This document shows, one piece after another, positions 1-9,280 of a stretch of DNA of 64,000 nucleotides. Position 1 is the first letter of the stretch; the number at the start of each line of letters is the position of its first letter. A model generated the notes under the pieces. The model made no database searches. It was not told the origin of the DNA and saw nothing but the letters and a program-made list of their open reading frames with translations. The DNA comes from Bacillota bacterium. GTDB taxonomy: Bacteria > Bacillota > Clostridia > Christensenellales > JAEXRW01. The position numbers and the translations under genes were made by a program. The stretch is from the NCBI GenBank assembly GCA_023454175.1, contig JAEXRW010000033.1, positions 1-64,000 of the forward strand. The letters run 5' to 3'.

Positions 1-2
1 AT

Positions 3-64
3 AATCCTCCTTTGTGTTTTTCGTGCGGTTGGCAGACCAGCACCTATTTTACCAAAGGAGGATT
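3..64 (-). promoter_or_regulatory. Inverted repeat covering a ribosome binding site at the window edge
   Basis: Bases 3-14 and 53-64 are perfect 12-base inverted copies. Read on the minus strand, the copy at 3-14 is a strong AAAGGAGG ribosome site pointing out of the window, so a gene probably starts just left of base 1. The other copy would pair with it and could hide it. A terminator or attenuator role is unproven because the gene is not visible. Confidence 0.4.
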
Positions 65-91
65 TTTACTCATAGCTGTAAGCTTTTTGGT

Positions 92-119
92 ACCACCGGC
101 ATAGCCGGTGGTTTTGTTT
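92..119 (+). terminator. Intrinsic terminator, plus strand
   Basis: A perfect 9-bp stem (92-100 with 104-112, 3-base loop) is followed by TTTTGTTT. No plus-strand gene is visible to its left, so it may end a transcript that starts outside the window. Confidence 0.6.
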
Positions 120-122
120 CAC

Positions 123-148
123 AAAAAAAGCGGCGCTTTTGCGCCGCT
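123..148 (-). terminator. Terminator of the MATE gene
   Basis: On the minus strand the GCGGCGC stem with an AAAA loop closes into seven T residues, directly behind the MATE stop codon at 156. Confidence 0.85.
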
Positions 149-155
149 CTCCGTA

Positions 156-1577
156 TCAGTTTTCCGCCTGTAATTCCGCGCCCGGCGGCTCCGGTTTGTC
201 CGGCCGCACCAGGTTCACGATCCACTTTCGCGATTTGAACCGCGGCGTGGTGAAAAAGATCTTCACGAGCTCTCCCACGAAATAGATCGCAAACGCCGCC
301 TGCACCGGGATGTCGAAGACATAAACCGCCAGGATCACCAGCGGTATGGAGATCAGGTACATCCCGCCGATGTCCATGATCATGCAGAAGCGCGTATCCC
401 CGCCCGCCCGCAGTACCCCCACCAGCATGAAGAAATTGTATACGATGAAAGGCACCGCGCAGGCCGCGATCAGCATGAAGTCCATGCCCAACCCTTTTAC
501 CGCATCCGAATAATTTGGATAGATGGATACCACCAGCGGCCGTGCAGCGATCGCAAGGCCTGCAATGATGATACCTATGATCGGCCCGAGCGCGAGCATG
601 CGTTTCCCGTACAGATAGGCCTTGTCCTCCTCGCCCGCGCCGATCTTGTTGCCGATGATCACGGCGATGGCGTTGCAGATACCCAGGAAAAGGACGAATG
701 AAAATCTGTCCGTCACCGTATATAGGCTCAGCGCCGCCAGGATGTCGCTGTTGGGGAAGACGTCCGTCTTCGCCCCGATGAATACCGGGAAAAGGAATAT
801 CCCCCCCAGCGCCCAGAAGATTTCTATCACCAGTACGGGTATCGCCCTTCCCAGCACCTTTTTGAGCAGGCGCCGGTCAAAGAACATCTCGCGTATTTTC
901 GCAGCGGCTGGCAGCTTCTTCCCGTAGGTCACGCTCAGGACGATGGTCAGGTCTATCAGGGAGGCGGTCAGCGTGGCGATGCCCGAGCCCGCCAGTTCCA
1001 GACGCGGCATCCCCAGGTGGCCGAATATCAGCGTCCAGTTCAGGAAGGTGTTCACGCACAGGGCGATGGCGCTGGAGATCATCGGCAGCCGCACTTTGTT
1101 GCATGAGCGCAGCGCGGCGCCAAACGTGAAAGCCAGCATGTTCGGGACGTACCCGATGCTGGATATGCGCACGAAGCTCTTGGCATACGCCAGTACCTCC
1201 GGGTCCTGGGAGAAAAAGCGCAGCAGGGATTCAGGCGTGGCCTGCATCACGCTCAGGAACGTGAATGTGATGAGGCATATCCCGATGAGATTGATGCCCA
1301 TCACCCGGCGCATCCCGTGGACGTCCCTGTCTCCCCAGTACTGCGAATAAAAGATCATGCACCCGCTCACCAGGCCGAAGCAGGATACGTTCATCACGGC
1401 ATATATGCTGTTGGCTGCGTAGATCGCCGCCGCCTGTTTCTCGCCCAGCATCCCCACAAAGATGTTATCTACGAAATAAAGGGACGAGCTGATGAAATAC
1501 TGCAGCGTCATGGGCAGCGCCAGCTTGATCAGCAGTTTGTAAAATTCTTTGTCGTGGAATCCGAATAATCTGTTCAA
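156..1577 (-). CDS. MATE family multidrug/cation efflux transporter
   Basis: A 473-residue polytopic membrane protein of the MATE (multi-antimicrobial extrusion) family, which exchanges Na+ or H+ for drugs or metabolites across the cytoplasmic membrane. The length and the twelve or so hydrophobic segments in two similar halves are typical, and the N-terminus (short basic stretch, then KLALPMTLQ) matches the family. The start is a TTG preceded by AAGGGGGA at a normal distance. The gene is alone, transcribed leftward, and followed at once by a terminator. It faces the GNAT gene across a 130-bp intergenic region. The substrate cannot be predicted. Confidence 0.92.
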   Translation of the reverse strand: MNRLFGFHDKEFYKLLIKLALPMTLQYFISSSLYFVDNIFVGMLGEKQAAAIYAANSIYAVMNVSCFGLVSGCMIFYSQYWGDRDVHGMRRVMGINLIGICLITFTFLSVMQATPESLLRFFSQDPEVLAYAKSFVRISSIGYVPNMLAFTFGAALRSCNKVRLPMISSAIALCVNTFLNWTLIFGHLGMPRLELAGSGIATLTASLIDLTIVLSVTYGKKLPAAAKIREMFFDRRLLKKVLGRAIPVLVIEIFWALGGIFLFPVFIGAKTDVFPNSDILAALSLYTVTDRFSFVLFLGICNAIAVIIGNKIGAGEEDKAYLYGKRMLALGPIIGIIIAGLAIAARPLVVSIYPNYSDAVKGLGMDFMLIAACAVPFIVYNFFMLVGVLRAGGDTRFCMIMDIGGMYLISIPLVILAVYVFDIPVQAAFAIYFVGELVKIFFTTPRFKSRKWIVNLVRPDKPEPPGAELQAEN

Positions 1578-1643
1578 TATTTATTCCCCCTTGGCAATAC
1601 ATATCAATATATCACAGGTCTGTATTTTGTTACAAGTACACGC

Positions 1644-1673
1644 TTTACGTGTATACTGGTTTGTGTATATAAT
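1644..1673 (+). promoter_or_regulatory. Sigma-A type promoter of the GNAT gene
   Basis: TTTACG at 1644 and TATAAT at 1668-1673 are 18 bp apart. Transcription would start near 1681, inside the upstream ATG at 1691 region, which supports the internal start at 1709. An imperfect inverted repeat (AGTACACG/CGTGTATACT, 1635-1657) overlaps the -35 box and may be an operator. Confidence 0.6.
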
Positions 1674-1708
1674 TCCTTGATAGGTCATAGATGTTTGGAG
1701 GTCTTTCC

Positions 1709-2428
1709 ATGGTCGATGCCAAATCGCAGGCGCTCGGGCTCCTGATGAAGGACCCGTACCGCAATGCATCCGTCATCCATATCATCCACACCCGGCCCGA
1801 TGTCAATGTCCTTGTCGAGGGCGGATCCGTGCTGGCCGTCTTTACGGATTACGAGCCCGTCACCTGGGGCTACATGGCCTGCGCAGATCCCGGCGAAGCG
1901 GAGGCCCTCGCCTTCCGTTCTGATATGTGCAGCGGTTATTTTCTCACGGATGCGTCCATGCGTTCCAGTGTGGCCTTGGGCAGGGAACCAAGCGTGAACG
2001 TGGTCTGCTGGCAGTACCACCTGCCCGGGAATGTGGCGGTGCCCCGCTCGGATGTGCCGGTCGTGGACCTGGATCCCGCCTTCGCCCCATTCATCTATAA
2101 AAATTATGACTACGCTTCCTACGTCAATGAGCGGTATGTCGCCCTCCGAATCGCGGCGGGCAATGCCCTTGGCGTGCTGGATGGCGGTTCGCTTGCAGCC
2201 TGGATCCTCACCCATGACGAAGGTACCATCGGCATGCTCCACGTCATGCCGGAGCATAGGCGCAAAGGCTATGGTCTGGCGCTCGCAAGTGAGCTCATCC
2301 ACCGCCTCCGCAGCCAGGGCCGCCTCCCCTTTGCCCACATCCACAAAACCAACGACAAGTCCCTCTCCCTCTTCACCAAACTCGGCTTCGTCCGCAATGC
2401 CGAGATCTGCTGGCTGGGATTTAAGTGA
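1709..2428 (+). CDS. GNAT family N-acetyltransferase
   Basis: A protein of about 239 residues. Its C-terminal third carries the GNAT acetyl-CoA site: a beta strand ending in LHVMPEHRRKGYGLAL (the Q/RxxGxG/A loop) followed by a helix, then the KTNDKSLSLFTKLGF segment typical of motif B. The N-terminal half is longer than in simple GNATs and resembles two-lobed FR47-like or glycine N-acyltransferase-like proteins. Start chosen at 1709 because GGAGG lies 7 bases before it; an ATG at 1691 has no ribosome site. It is a single-gene unit with its own promoter. The acceptor substrate is unknown. Confidence 0.85.
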   Translation: MVDAKSQALGLLMKDPYRNASVIHIIHTRPDVNVLVEGGSVLAVFTDYEPVTWGYMACADPGEAEALAFRSDMCSGYFLTDASMRSSVALGREPSVNVVCWQYHLPGNVAVPRSDVPVVDLDPAFAPFIYKNYDYASYVNERYVALRIAAGNALGVLDGGSLAAWILTHDEGTIGMLHVMPEHRRKGYGLALASELIHRLRSQGRLPFAHIHKTNDKSLSLFTKLGFVRNAEICWLGFK

Positions 2429-2575
2429 TCAAGGTAAAGATTCTACGCATGCCTCTTGTTTGTTAGAGCTTGGGCATCCTCCGAACAATGGCCGCCCAGC
2501 CGTTCGTTACAAACCTCTATCAGCCATAGTCGGCATGTTTCTCCATGTTTAGCCATAGATCGAACTATCCCGTAG

Positions 2576-2597
2576 GGGACGCTGCCCACAGCGTCCC
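2576..2597. repeat. Short hairpin repeat, GTAGGGG family, copy 1
   Basis: A perfect 9-bp stem GGGACGCTG/CAGCGTCCC with a CCCA loop, preceded by GTAG. Other copies at 33359, 55927 and 58891 keep the frame but differ by paired changes in the stem. No T-run follows, so it is not a clear terminator. Confidence 0.65.
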
Positions 2598-2635
2598 GCT
2601 CCTGTCTGCAGTCCACCTGAGACATTTCGTGTGAT

Positions 2636-2670
2636 AAAAAAACCACCCCGGATTTGATCTCCGGGGCGGT
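2636..2670 (-). terminator. tkt: Terminator of transketolase
   Basis: An 11-bp stem (2642-2652 with 2660-2670, one G-T pair) runs on the minus strand into seven T residues, 23 bases after the tkt stop codon. Confidence 0.85.
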
Positions 2671-2692
2671 TGTAATTTGTCTCTGCGTTAAC

Positions 2693-4663
2693 TTACTTAC
2701 CCAGTAGCTTCAACGCCCGATCCACCACATTCTCCACGGTAAAACCAAATTCCTTGAATAATATCTTCGCCGGGGCCGATGCGCCGAAATGGTCCAGCGC
2801 GATCACGTCCCCCTCTTCCCCTACGTATTTATGCCATCCAAATGAAGCCGCAGCTTCCACCGCCAGCCGTTTGACGCCTTTGCCCAGCACCTTCGCCTTG
2901 TATCCCGCTCCCTGCTCTTCAAAGAGTTTGAAGCTGGGGATGGATACCACGCGGGCTTTGATCCCCTTCTCTGCCAGCACGTCCGCCGCCTTGTAGATCA
3001 GTTCCACTTCCGAGCCCGAGGCCAGCAGCACGATGTCGGGGTTGATGGCGTCTTTCAGGATGTAGCCGCCTTTGAGCGCTTCCTTGCCCGTTTCGGGGAG
3101 GATGGGCAGGTCCTGCCTGGAGAGCGCCAGCACCGTGGGGCCTTTGGCGGTCATGGCTGCTATATAACCCGCCGCCGTCTCTTTTGCGTCGCACGGGCGG
3201 AAATCGGTCACATTGGGCATTGCGCGCACCATTGCCAGCTGTTCGATGGGCTGGTGCGTTGGGCCGTCCTCGCCTACGCCGATGCTGTCATGCGTCATGA
3301 CATAGGTAACGGGCAGCCCCATCAGGGCCGCGCTGCGCAGCGCGGATTTCAGGTAGTCGGTGAATACGAAGAACGTGGCCACGTAGGTCTTCAGCCCGCC
3401 GTACAGCGCGATGCCGTTTGCGATGCCCGCCATGGCAAATTCACGCACCCCGTAATGGATGTTGGAGCCCGAATAATCCGCCGGGGAAAAATACTCCCGC
3501 CCCTTCATCACGGATTTGTTGCTGGGCCCCAGGTCCGCGCTCCCGCCGATGAGGTTGGGCATCTTGGCTGCGATGCGGTTGAGCACCTCGCCAGAGGATG
3601 CGCGCGTCGCCATCGCGGCCACGCCCGGGAATTCATACAGGCTGTCGTCCTTGGCCGGGTCGTAGCCCGTGCCTTCATGCCATTCCTCCCAGGCTTTCGC
3701 CAGGTCGGGGTATTTCTTCGCAAAGCGGGCGAAAAGCTCGCACCATTCCTTTTCGGCATTTTCGTTTTCTTTGACGATGGACGCCACTGCTTCCTGCACG
3801 TCCTTCGGGATGCTGAAAGGAGGGCAGTCGTAGCACAGTTTCTCGCGCGTGAGTTTGATGTTGTCCTCGCCCAGGGGTTCCCCGTGCGCCTTTGCGCTCC
3901 CGGCCAGCGGCGAACCGTATGCGATCTGCGTGTTCACGATGATGAGTGTGGGCATCGTGTGGCTCTTCGCCTTGTCCAGCGCGTGCGCGATGGCTTCCGG
4001 GTCGTTCCCGTCCTGTACATTCAATACGTTCCAGCCATAGGCTTCGTAGCGCTTGCCCACGTCCTCGGTGAATGCAAAGCTCGTGCTCCCCTCGATGGTG
4101 ATCTCGTTGCTGTCATAGATCACGACCAGGTTCCGGAGTTTCATCGTAGCGGCCAGTGAGCATGCCTCCGAGGAGATACCTTCCATCAGGCATCCGTCCC
4201 CCGCCAGGCAGTAGGTGTAATGGTTCACGATGGGGAAGCCTTCCCGGTTGAATTTGGCCGCCATATGCGCTTCCGCCAGCGCCATGCCCACTGCGTTCGA
4301 AACGCCCTGCCCCAGCGGGCCGGTAGTCGTCTCGATCCCTTTTGCGTGGCCGAATTCGGGGTGTCCCGCGCACGGGCTTCCCCATTGCCGGAAATTCTGC
4401 AGGTCGTTCATCGTCAACCCGTAGCCGAAGATATGCAGCATGGAGTACAGCAGCATGCTGGCGTGCCCGGCCGAGAGGATGAAGCGGTCCCTGTTCGTCC
4501 AGTCCGGATTTTTCGGGTTGTGCTTCATGGTCCTGGCATACAGCGCCCAGGCGATGGGGGCCGAACCCATCGGCAGTCCGGGATGCCCGGATTTGGCTTT
4601 TTGTACGCTTTCAGCGGAGAGTATCCGTATCGTATTTACTGCCAGGTTGTCGAGTTTGCTCAT
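2693..4663 (-). CDS. tkt: Transketolase
   Basis: A full-length (656-residue) transketolase, which moves two-carbon ketol units between sugar phosphates in the pentose phosphate pathway using thiamine diphosphate and Mg2+. Visible signatures: SGHPG near residue 25, the cofactor-binding GDGCLMEG (155-162) with the metal ligand Asn in YDSN (183-186), the pyrimidine-domain GVREFAMAG, and DGPTHQPIEQ in the second half. It is a single chain, not the split form common in many Clostridia. The start follows GGGAGG at a normal distance. The DUF2461 gene lies 28 bases upstream in the same direction, so the two may be co-transcribed. Confidence 0.97.
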   Translation of the reverse strand: MSKLDNLAVNTIRILSAESVQKAKSGHPGLPMGSAPIAWALYARTMKHNPKNPDWTNRDRFILSAGHASMLLYSMLHIFGYGLTMNDLQNFRQWGSPCAGHPEFGHAKGIETTTGPLGQGVSNAVGMALAEAHMAAKFNREGFPIVNHYTYCLAGDGCLMEGISSEACSLAATMKLRNLVVIYDSNEITIEGSTSFAFTEDVGKRYEAYGWNVLNVQDGNDPEAIAHALDKAKSHTMPTLIIVNTQIAYGSPLAGSAKAHGEPLGEDNIKLTREKLCYDCPPFSIPKDVQEAVASIVKENENAEKEWCELFARFAKKYPDLAKAWEEWHEGTGYDPAKDDSLYEFPGVAAMATRASSGEVLNRIAAKMPNLIGGSADLGPSNKSVMKGREYFSPADYSGSNIHYGVREFAMAGIANGIALYGGLKTYVATFFVFTDYLKSALRSAALMGLPVTYVMTHDSIGVGEDGPTHQPIEQLAMVRAMPNVTDFRPCDAKETAAGYIAAMTAKGPTVLALSRQDLPILPETGKEALKGGYILKDAINPDIVLLASGSEVELIYKAADVLAEKGIKARVVSIPSFKLFEEQGAGYKAKVLGKGVKRLAVEAAASFGWHKYVGEEGDVIALDHFGASAPAKILFKEFGFTVENVVDRALKLLGK

Positions 4664-4691
4664 CAGTTCATTCCTCCCAAGGATGTATGTT

Positions 4692-5375
4692 TTATGTTTG
4701 ATCCAGTTTGTTCAGTGTTTTGTATATGGGCGCCAGCGTTGTGAATCCTTTTTCTACTTCCTCTGCCACATTGGCGGACTTGACGGTGTCGTCGATGCCG
4801 CCCCCATGCTCGTAGTAGAAAGACCGTTTCCGGTAGATCCCCAGCAGTTCCTTTGGCGCTTCCTCCTCGCCCGGGACCTTCTTCTTGTAGTCCTCCCCGC
4901 GCAGAGTGAACCAATCTGTGACGGTCTCATCGGTGAAGGTGTGTATCATCTTCGCCGGGTTGGCCAGGATGCGCCTGCGCAGGTCATCCATGCGTTCCTT
5001 CTGCGGCCCGTACATCCCCATGCCATATGAATAGCCGTCGGGGTTGATCTCGAAGTAATATCCGCACCCTTCCCCGATGGATTCCCCTTCGTATTTGTAG
5101 GAGATCCACATATGGTTGCGGTATGGCGTCTTGTCGGGGGAAAAGCGGGTATCCCGGTGGATGCGTGAGATCGTGCGTCTGGGCAGCGTCACCAGCTGCG
5201 GGTTGATGCGCTGCATCAGCGGTTCCAGCCTCGCCGCCAGCAAAAGCAGCGGGTCCTGCACATATTTGACGAAATCCTGCCGGTTCTCCTCGAAGTAGGC
5301 CTTGTTGTTGTTGAATCCCAGCGCCAGCAGGAAATCGAAAGCCTCCTGACGAAATCCGTTGAACGCGCGTTCCAA
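4692..5375 (-). CDS. DUF2461 family protein
   Basis: A 227-residue protein matching the DUF2461 (TIGR02453) family: an N-terminal FNGF..EAFDFL segment, then NNNKAYFEENR, the conserved RIHRDTRFSPDKTPYRNH block near residue 68, and a C-terminal KGF motif. The function is unknown in this widespread family. The proposed start is TTG; a GGGAGG lies about 14 bases upstream and AAGGCG is nearer, so the start is less certain than the reading frame. It may form a two-gene unit with tkt, although no metabolic link is known. Confidence 0.88.
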   Translation of the reverse strand: MERAFNGFRQEAFDFLLALGFNNNKAYFEENRQDFVKYVQDPLLLLAARLEPLMQRINPQLVTLPRRTISRIHRDTRFSPDKTPYRNHMWISYKYEGESIGEGCGYYFEINPDGYSYGMGMYGPQKERMDDLRRRILANPAKMIHTFTDETVTDWFTLRGEDYKKKVPGEEEAPKELLGIYRKRSFYYEHGGGIDDTVKSANVAEEVEKGFTTLAPIYKTLNKLDQT

Positions 5376-5590
5376 ATCGCCTTGCCGCCTCCCGGTCGTT
5401 CAGGGCCGGATGATCAACGGGGGTTTGGAGTTTCCATCGCTTGTTTCCATCCTGCGCCTAGTTATTTATTTTAAATCATATGGCGGGATATGTCTACCAT
5501 ATTATAGCCAAAACAACACCTGTCAGCCATGCGTAAAACCTTGAGTGAAAAACAGCAATTGGCTAACTATGCAATCACAAATCAAATCCG

Positions 5591-5623
5591 TCATTTCTGG
5601 CGGCGTGTACGTCAGAAATGACA
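5591..5623. repeat. Conserved hairpin, also found near 11.4 kb
   Basis: A perfect 10-bp stem GTCATTTCTG/CAGAAATGAC around the loop GCGGCGTGTACGT. The same loop recurs at 11430-11462 with a different but still paired stem. In 5376-5783 there is otherwise only the CAGGTTT hairpin near 5634 and two terminators. Confidence 0.6.
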
Positions 5624-5668
5624 CCTCTCATGCAGGTTTGTGGTGAATAAACCTGCATGGTAAAACTC

Positions 5669-5703
5669 AAAAAAGTGGCTGAAAGTGGTTCATCCACTTT
5701 TTT
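5669..5703. terminator. AAAAAAGTGG hairpin, likely terminator
   Basis: A 10-bp stem AAAAAAGTGG/CCACTTTTTT with a 15-base loop lies beyond the 3' end of the large surface-protein gene. The same stem terminates the DUF5320 gene near 17.0 kb. Confidence 0.5.
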
Positions 5704-5722
5704 GCCACATTTTTTGACAATC

Positions 5723-5752
5723 AGAGCCCGGCGTATACCGCCGGGCTCTTTG
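5723..5752. terminator. Strong GC hairpin downstream of the surface-protein gene
   Basis: An 11-bp perfect stem AGAGCCCGGCG/CGCCGGGCTCT with a 5-base loop. T residues follow only weakly on either side; it may act with the hairpin at 5669 to stop transcription from the minus-strand gene at 5784. Confidence 0.6.
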
Positions 5753-5783
5753 TGCGCTTGCATCCGCTGCATCGTGGCAGCGT

Positions 5784-8700
5784 TTATCTGATCGTGCCCC
5801 TGAATATGGTTATCGTGTATTTCTTCATGTTGCCGGCCTGCGCCTTCACGATGATGGTCACCGTGTTGATGCCCTTTTTCAATTGGATGTTCTTCGTCTT
5901 CGCCATCCTCCCGTTGATGGACACCACGGCATAGCTGCTTTCCGTTTTCGCTTTAACGACCACATGCGTCCGGCTCGTGGGAAGGACTAGTGTATAGTTT
6001 GTAACATTCTTGTCGAATGCCGGCTGGATCGTGTAGTTGTTGAAGGAGGCGTCCAGGCTGGCCAGGCCCGCGTTCGTGGACTTGGATCGGGTGAAAGTGA
6101 CGGAGTAATACCTTGTCTTGTGCGCTGGCGTGACCACCTTTATGCTTACCGTCCGCTTGGTGCCGTTGCCCATGCTGTATTGCCTGCCCCTTTCCACCAG
6201 CCGTCCGTCCATATACACCTTGTTCTTAGGGTTGGCCTTCACCACGTCCACCGAAAATGCAGCTGTCTTCTCGCCCAATGCCACGGTGTATTTTTTCACG
6301 CCCGGGTCGAAGGAGGGTTTGAGTGTTCCCCCGTTGATGACGATGTCCGTGATGAAATCGGTCGCCACCCACCTGGCATGCAGCGTGCTGTTGCCCGTCA
6401 CGGTGTAGGGGAAGGTTATGGGCGTCTTGCATGCTGCGTCCGAGCACCATCCGCAGAATGCGTAACCTGTACGGGCGGGCTTGGGCAGCGTGGTGATTGC
6501 GACGCCTTCACCTGTGCTTACGGGCGGTACGGACGGGCCCCCGCTGCCCGTGTCGAAGGAGATCGTGCAGGTATTCTGTACCCATACCGCGTACAGCCGT
6601 ACACTCGCCGCGTCGGTGTCGGCCAGGCTCGTCACGCTCTGCCCGTCGGTGTAAACTTTAGGGCCCGTCGGCGTGGCCGCCCACCCCGAGAAGGTCCAGC
6701 CCGTCCGGGTATATCCATTTGTTGTAAGGTTCTTGGCCACCCCGTAGGTATGGGTGCTGCTGGCAGTTGTTCCGCTGGTGCCGCCGTTGATGTCATACAC
6801 CACCGTATATGTGCGCTCCGCCCGGTTTACGGCGACGGTATACGTCTTCGTGGTGGAGCCGTCCTGCGCCGTAACGGTCACTGGGATGGTATTGGATCCC
6901 ACGTTCAGGCTGATGTCGCCCGATGCCGTTCCGCTGGTCGCGGAGGTTCCGTTCACGGTCACGGTCGCGTGTGCTTCGTGCACCGTCGGGGTCACCTTGA
7001 TCTTGCTTACGCTGTATGGGACGGAGGCCGTATAGGAATAAGTATTCTGTGCAAAGGCCGGGCTGAGCGTCCCGTCGCTGATCGTCAGGCCGGATAGGGC
7101 TGCGTCGATCGAGTTCACGGTCACGGTGGATACATCCGAGTCTTTATACGCCTCCACGGCACCGGTCGCCCTGCAGAAATAGTGGTACGTACCGGCTGTC
7201 AGTATGGTGGGGATGGTGAATGATTTATCGGTTACCCCCGTGGATACGGGGTTCGTCCGGGATGTATCGTCACAGCTGTACCACAGGTAGGTCAGTGTGC
7301 CGCTGGGCGCCACGCCCGCGTCGCACGCCAGGCTGCCCGAGATGGAGCCTTCATTCACGTTGGTGCTTGCCGCCGGCTGCGTGCTGAAGGTGATCAACGG
7401 GGACAATACGAATACGCTTGCGCTCGGATAGGTTGAATCCGAGTATTTGAGGTAACCCAGGTCCGCGTCGCTCTGGGGCACGCCGTCGCTGACCGTTTTC
7501 GATATATCGCCGATCAGGATGTATACGGATGAGGACTGGATATGGCCGTTCACCCTTGCGGTGCCCACCGAAAATACGCCTGTATCTCCCGCTACGTCGC
7601 CGTTGATGGTGGCAGTGCCCCCTTCGATGGCTGCACCCGTACCGGTGGCGCCGGTTGCGGTGGCGCCGCCTGCCGTGACCGTTCCGCCCCTGGTGTTGAT
7701 GCCGTATCGCACGCCGGTTGCGGCGTTGTTGACTGAGACGGTGCCGGCGTCGGCAAATACGCCGGTGCTGGTGCTGCCGGTTGCCGTGGCGCTATCCGCT
7801 GTCGTGGTGCCGCCGGAGGCTTGGATGCCGTATGCCTCGCCGCGTGCTTCACCCGCCACGTATGCTTGGCCGCTGCCCGTACAGATGCCGGTGCCGCTGG
7901 CGCCGGTGCCGCTGGCGCTGGCGGCGCTGACCGTGCCGTTTGATCGGACGTCGATGCCGCATTGTGGGCCGGTTGCTGTGCCGCCGATCGTGATGGTTCC
8001 GCCGTATGAAGAGGCGCCCATGCCGATGGATTGGGTTGCCGTTACGTTGCCGCTCACGGTGACCTCGCTTCCGGGTCCGCTCCGGGCCCCATAGTGCCCG
8101 CCCTGTACGTCGCCGGTTACCACTATCTGTCCTCCGGAGCTCGCAGACACCCCGATGCCGTCGGCGTCCGTCGCTGTGACGCTGCCGGTCATGGCTATGC
8201 CGCCGGTTGCCACCACGCCGATGTATCCGGCTTGTACGCTGCCCGTGACTATGGTCACCCCGGCGTCGGCACTTACGCCGACGGTTGCGCTTGAGGAAAC
8301 GATGACGTCTCCGTTTACGGTGATCGTGCCCCCGGTGGATTGGTTGTATAAGCCAGTTCCGCCCTGTATATTCCCGTTTACGGTCACACTGCCGGTGGTG
8401 CCGTGAAGGCCTAATCTCCCGTTGATGATGTTGCCCGTTGAGACGGTGCTGTCTTGCACCATCACATAGCCGTTCACATCCCCACTGACTGTCACCGTGC
8501 TGTTGATCCCTGAGATACAGCGTCTGGTCAAGCCGGTGGCCGTGAGGGTGGAAACCGCTGCGCCGCCGCCCGATATGGTCAAGGCGTTGTCTACCGCTGT
8601 CACGTTGAAGGCGCCGGTGGTCTTTTGCAGCGCCAGTGTGCCGTTTGTTACTTTCACCGCGCTGTCGCTGCCGGTATAGTTCACGTCCAGCACATGGCTG

Positions 8701-8957
8701 CCCACGTCGATGGTGATGCTTTTCCCGTCGATATCGATGGCGGGTGATGAGGAGCTGCATTCATACGTGATGTTGGCAGTAAGAGTGATCTTATCGCCAT
8801 CCGCACAGGCTGCGATTGCGCTCTGAAATTCCGTTGGGTTGCCTGCTATCCGTTCTATTGCCGCGTGTGCCGTCAGCGGTACGGCAGTGAATGTGAGCGC
8901 GAAAGCCAGGATCGCTGCCAGTACGAATACCATCGGTCTTTTCATCGTTTGTGTCAT
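5784..8957 (-). CDS. Large secreted protein: beta-helix repeats, Ig-like, InlB-like and cadherin-like domains
   Basis: A 1057-residue exported protein. Residues 1-33 form a signal peptide ending in TAHA. About 60-480 is a run of short Gly/Thr/Val-rich repeats (GxVxGxxxGV pattern) that would fold as a right-handed beta-helix. An Ig-like segment with LWYSCDD follows near 540. The cadherin-like beta-sandwich type (LSGLTISDGTLSPAF) occurs near 620 and twice more at the C-terminus, with InlB B-repeat-like segments (YTVVYDINGG, CTISFDTGSGG) near 715-860. There is no LPXTG, SLH or transmembrane anchor, so it is probably released or held non-covalently. The start follows GGAGGGG. The next gene upstream encodes a shorter paralogue. 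A role in adhesion is only inferred from the domain types. Confidence 0.85.
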   Translation of the reverse strand: MTQTMKRPMVFVLAAILAFALTFTAVPLTAHAAIERIAGNPTEFQSAIAACADGDKITLTANITYECSSSSPAIDIDGKSITIDVGSHVLDVNYTGSDSAVKVTNGTLALQKTTGAFNVTAVDNALTISGGGAAVSTLTATGLTRRCISGINSTVTVSGDVNGYVMVQDSTVSTGNIINGRLGLHGTTGSVTVNGNIQGGTGLYNQSTGGTITVNGDVIVSSSATVGVSADAGVTIVTGSVQAGYIGVVATGGIAMTGSVTATDADGIGVSASSGGQIVVTGDVQGGHYGARSGPGSEVTVSGNVTATQSIGMGASSYGGTITIGGTATGPQCGIDVRSNGTVSAASASGTGASGTGICTGSGQAYVAGEARGEAYGIQASGGTTTADSATATGSTSTGVFADAGTVSVNNAATGVRYGINTRGGTVTAGGATATGATGTGAAIEGGTATINGDVAGDTGVFSVGTARVNGHIQSSSVYILIGDISKTVSDGVPQSDADLGYLKYSDSTYPSASVFVLSPLITFSTQPAASTNVNEGSISGSLACDAGVAPSGTLTYLWYSCDDTSRTNPVSTGVTDKSFTIPTILTAGTYHYFCRATGAVEAYKDSDVSTVTVNSIDAALSGLTISDGTLSPAFAQNTYSYTASVPYSVSKIKVTPTVHEAHATVTVNGTSATSGTASGDISLNVGSNTIPVTVTAQDGSTTKTYTVAVNRAERTYTVVYDINGGTSGTTASSTHTYGVAKNLTTNGYTRTGWTFSGWAATPTGPKVYTDGQSVTSLADTDAASVRLYAVWVQNTCTISFDTGSGGPSVPPVSTGEGVAITTLPKPARTGYAFCGWCSDAACKTPITFPYTVTGNSTLHARWVATDFITDIVINGGTLKPSFDPGVKKYTVALGEKTAAFSVDVVKANPKNKVYMDGRLVERGRQYSMGNGTKRTVSIKVVTPAHKTRYYSVTFTRSKSTNAGLASLDASFNNYTIQPAFDKNVTNYTLVLPTSRTHVVVKAKTESSYAVVSINGRMAKTKNIQLKKGINTVTIIVKAQAGNMKKYTITIFRGTIR

Positions 8958-9220
8958 AATACCCCTCCGAATTGTTATTAAGGCAGATTCGTGGTGCTCG
9001 GCCGTTTCTTTGCATCAGGGTGGTCCGCGTGGTTACGCGTGTAGAACTGGATGAATGATGGGTATGGTCCAGATATTCTATTTACATGAATATTACTATT
9101 TATTGTTTCCTGTTGCAAGTATCTCCCATGGTTTTTATGTCTGTTCTGGCGCAATTTTCCGTCGATTTGTCGTAAACGGCGCACGTTCAAGGACCGGTGA
9201 AGCATGGGACGGTTTACTGC

Positions 9221-9249
9221 AAAAGCCTGCCGGGGTCCGGCAGGCTTTT
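9221..9249. terminator. Terminator between the paralogous surface genes
   Basis: A perfect 13-bp stem AAAAGCCTGCCGG/CCGGCAGGCTTTT with a 3-base loop; it would work in both directions but serves the minus-strand gene ending at 9281. The rest of 8958-9280 holds no gene. Confidence 0.85.
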
Positions 9250-9280
9250 ACTGGTTTCCCATCAGGTGTTTTTGAGTTCT

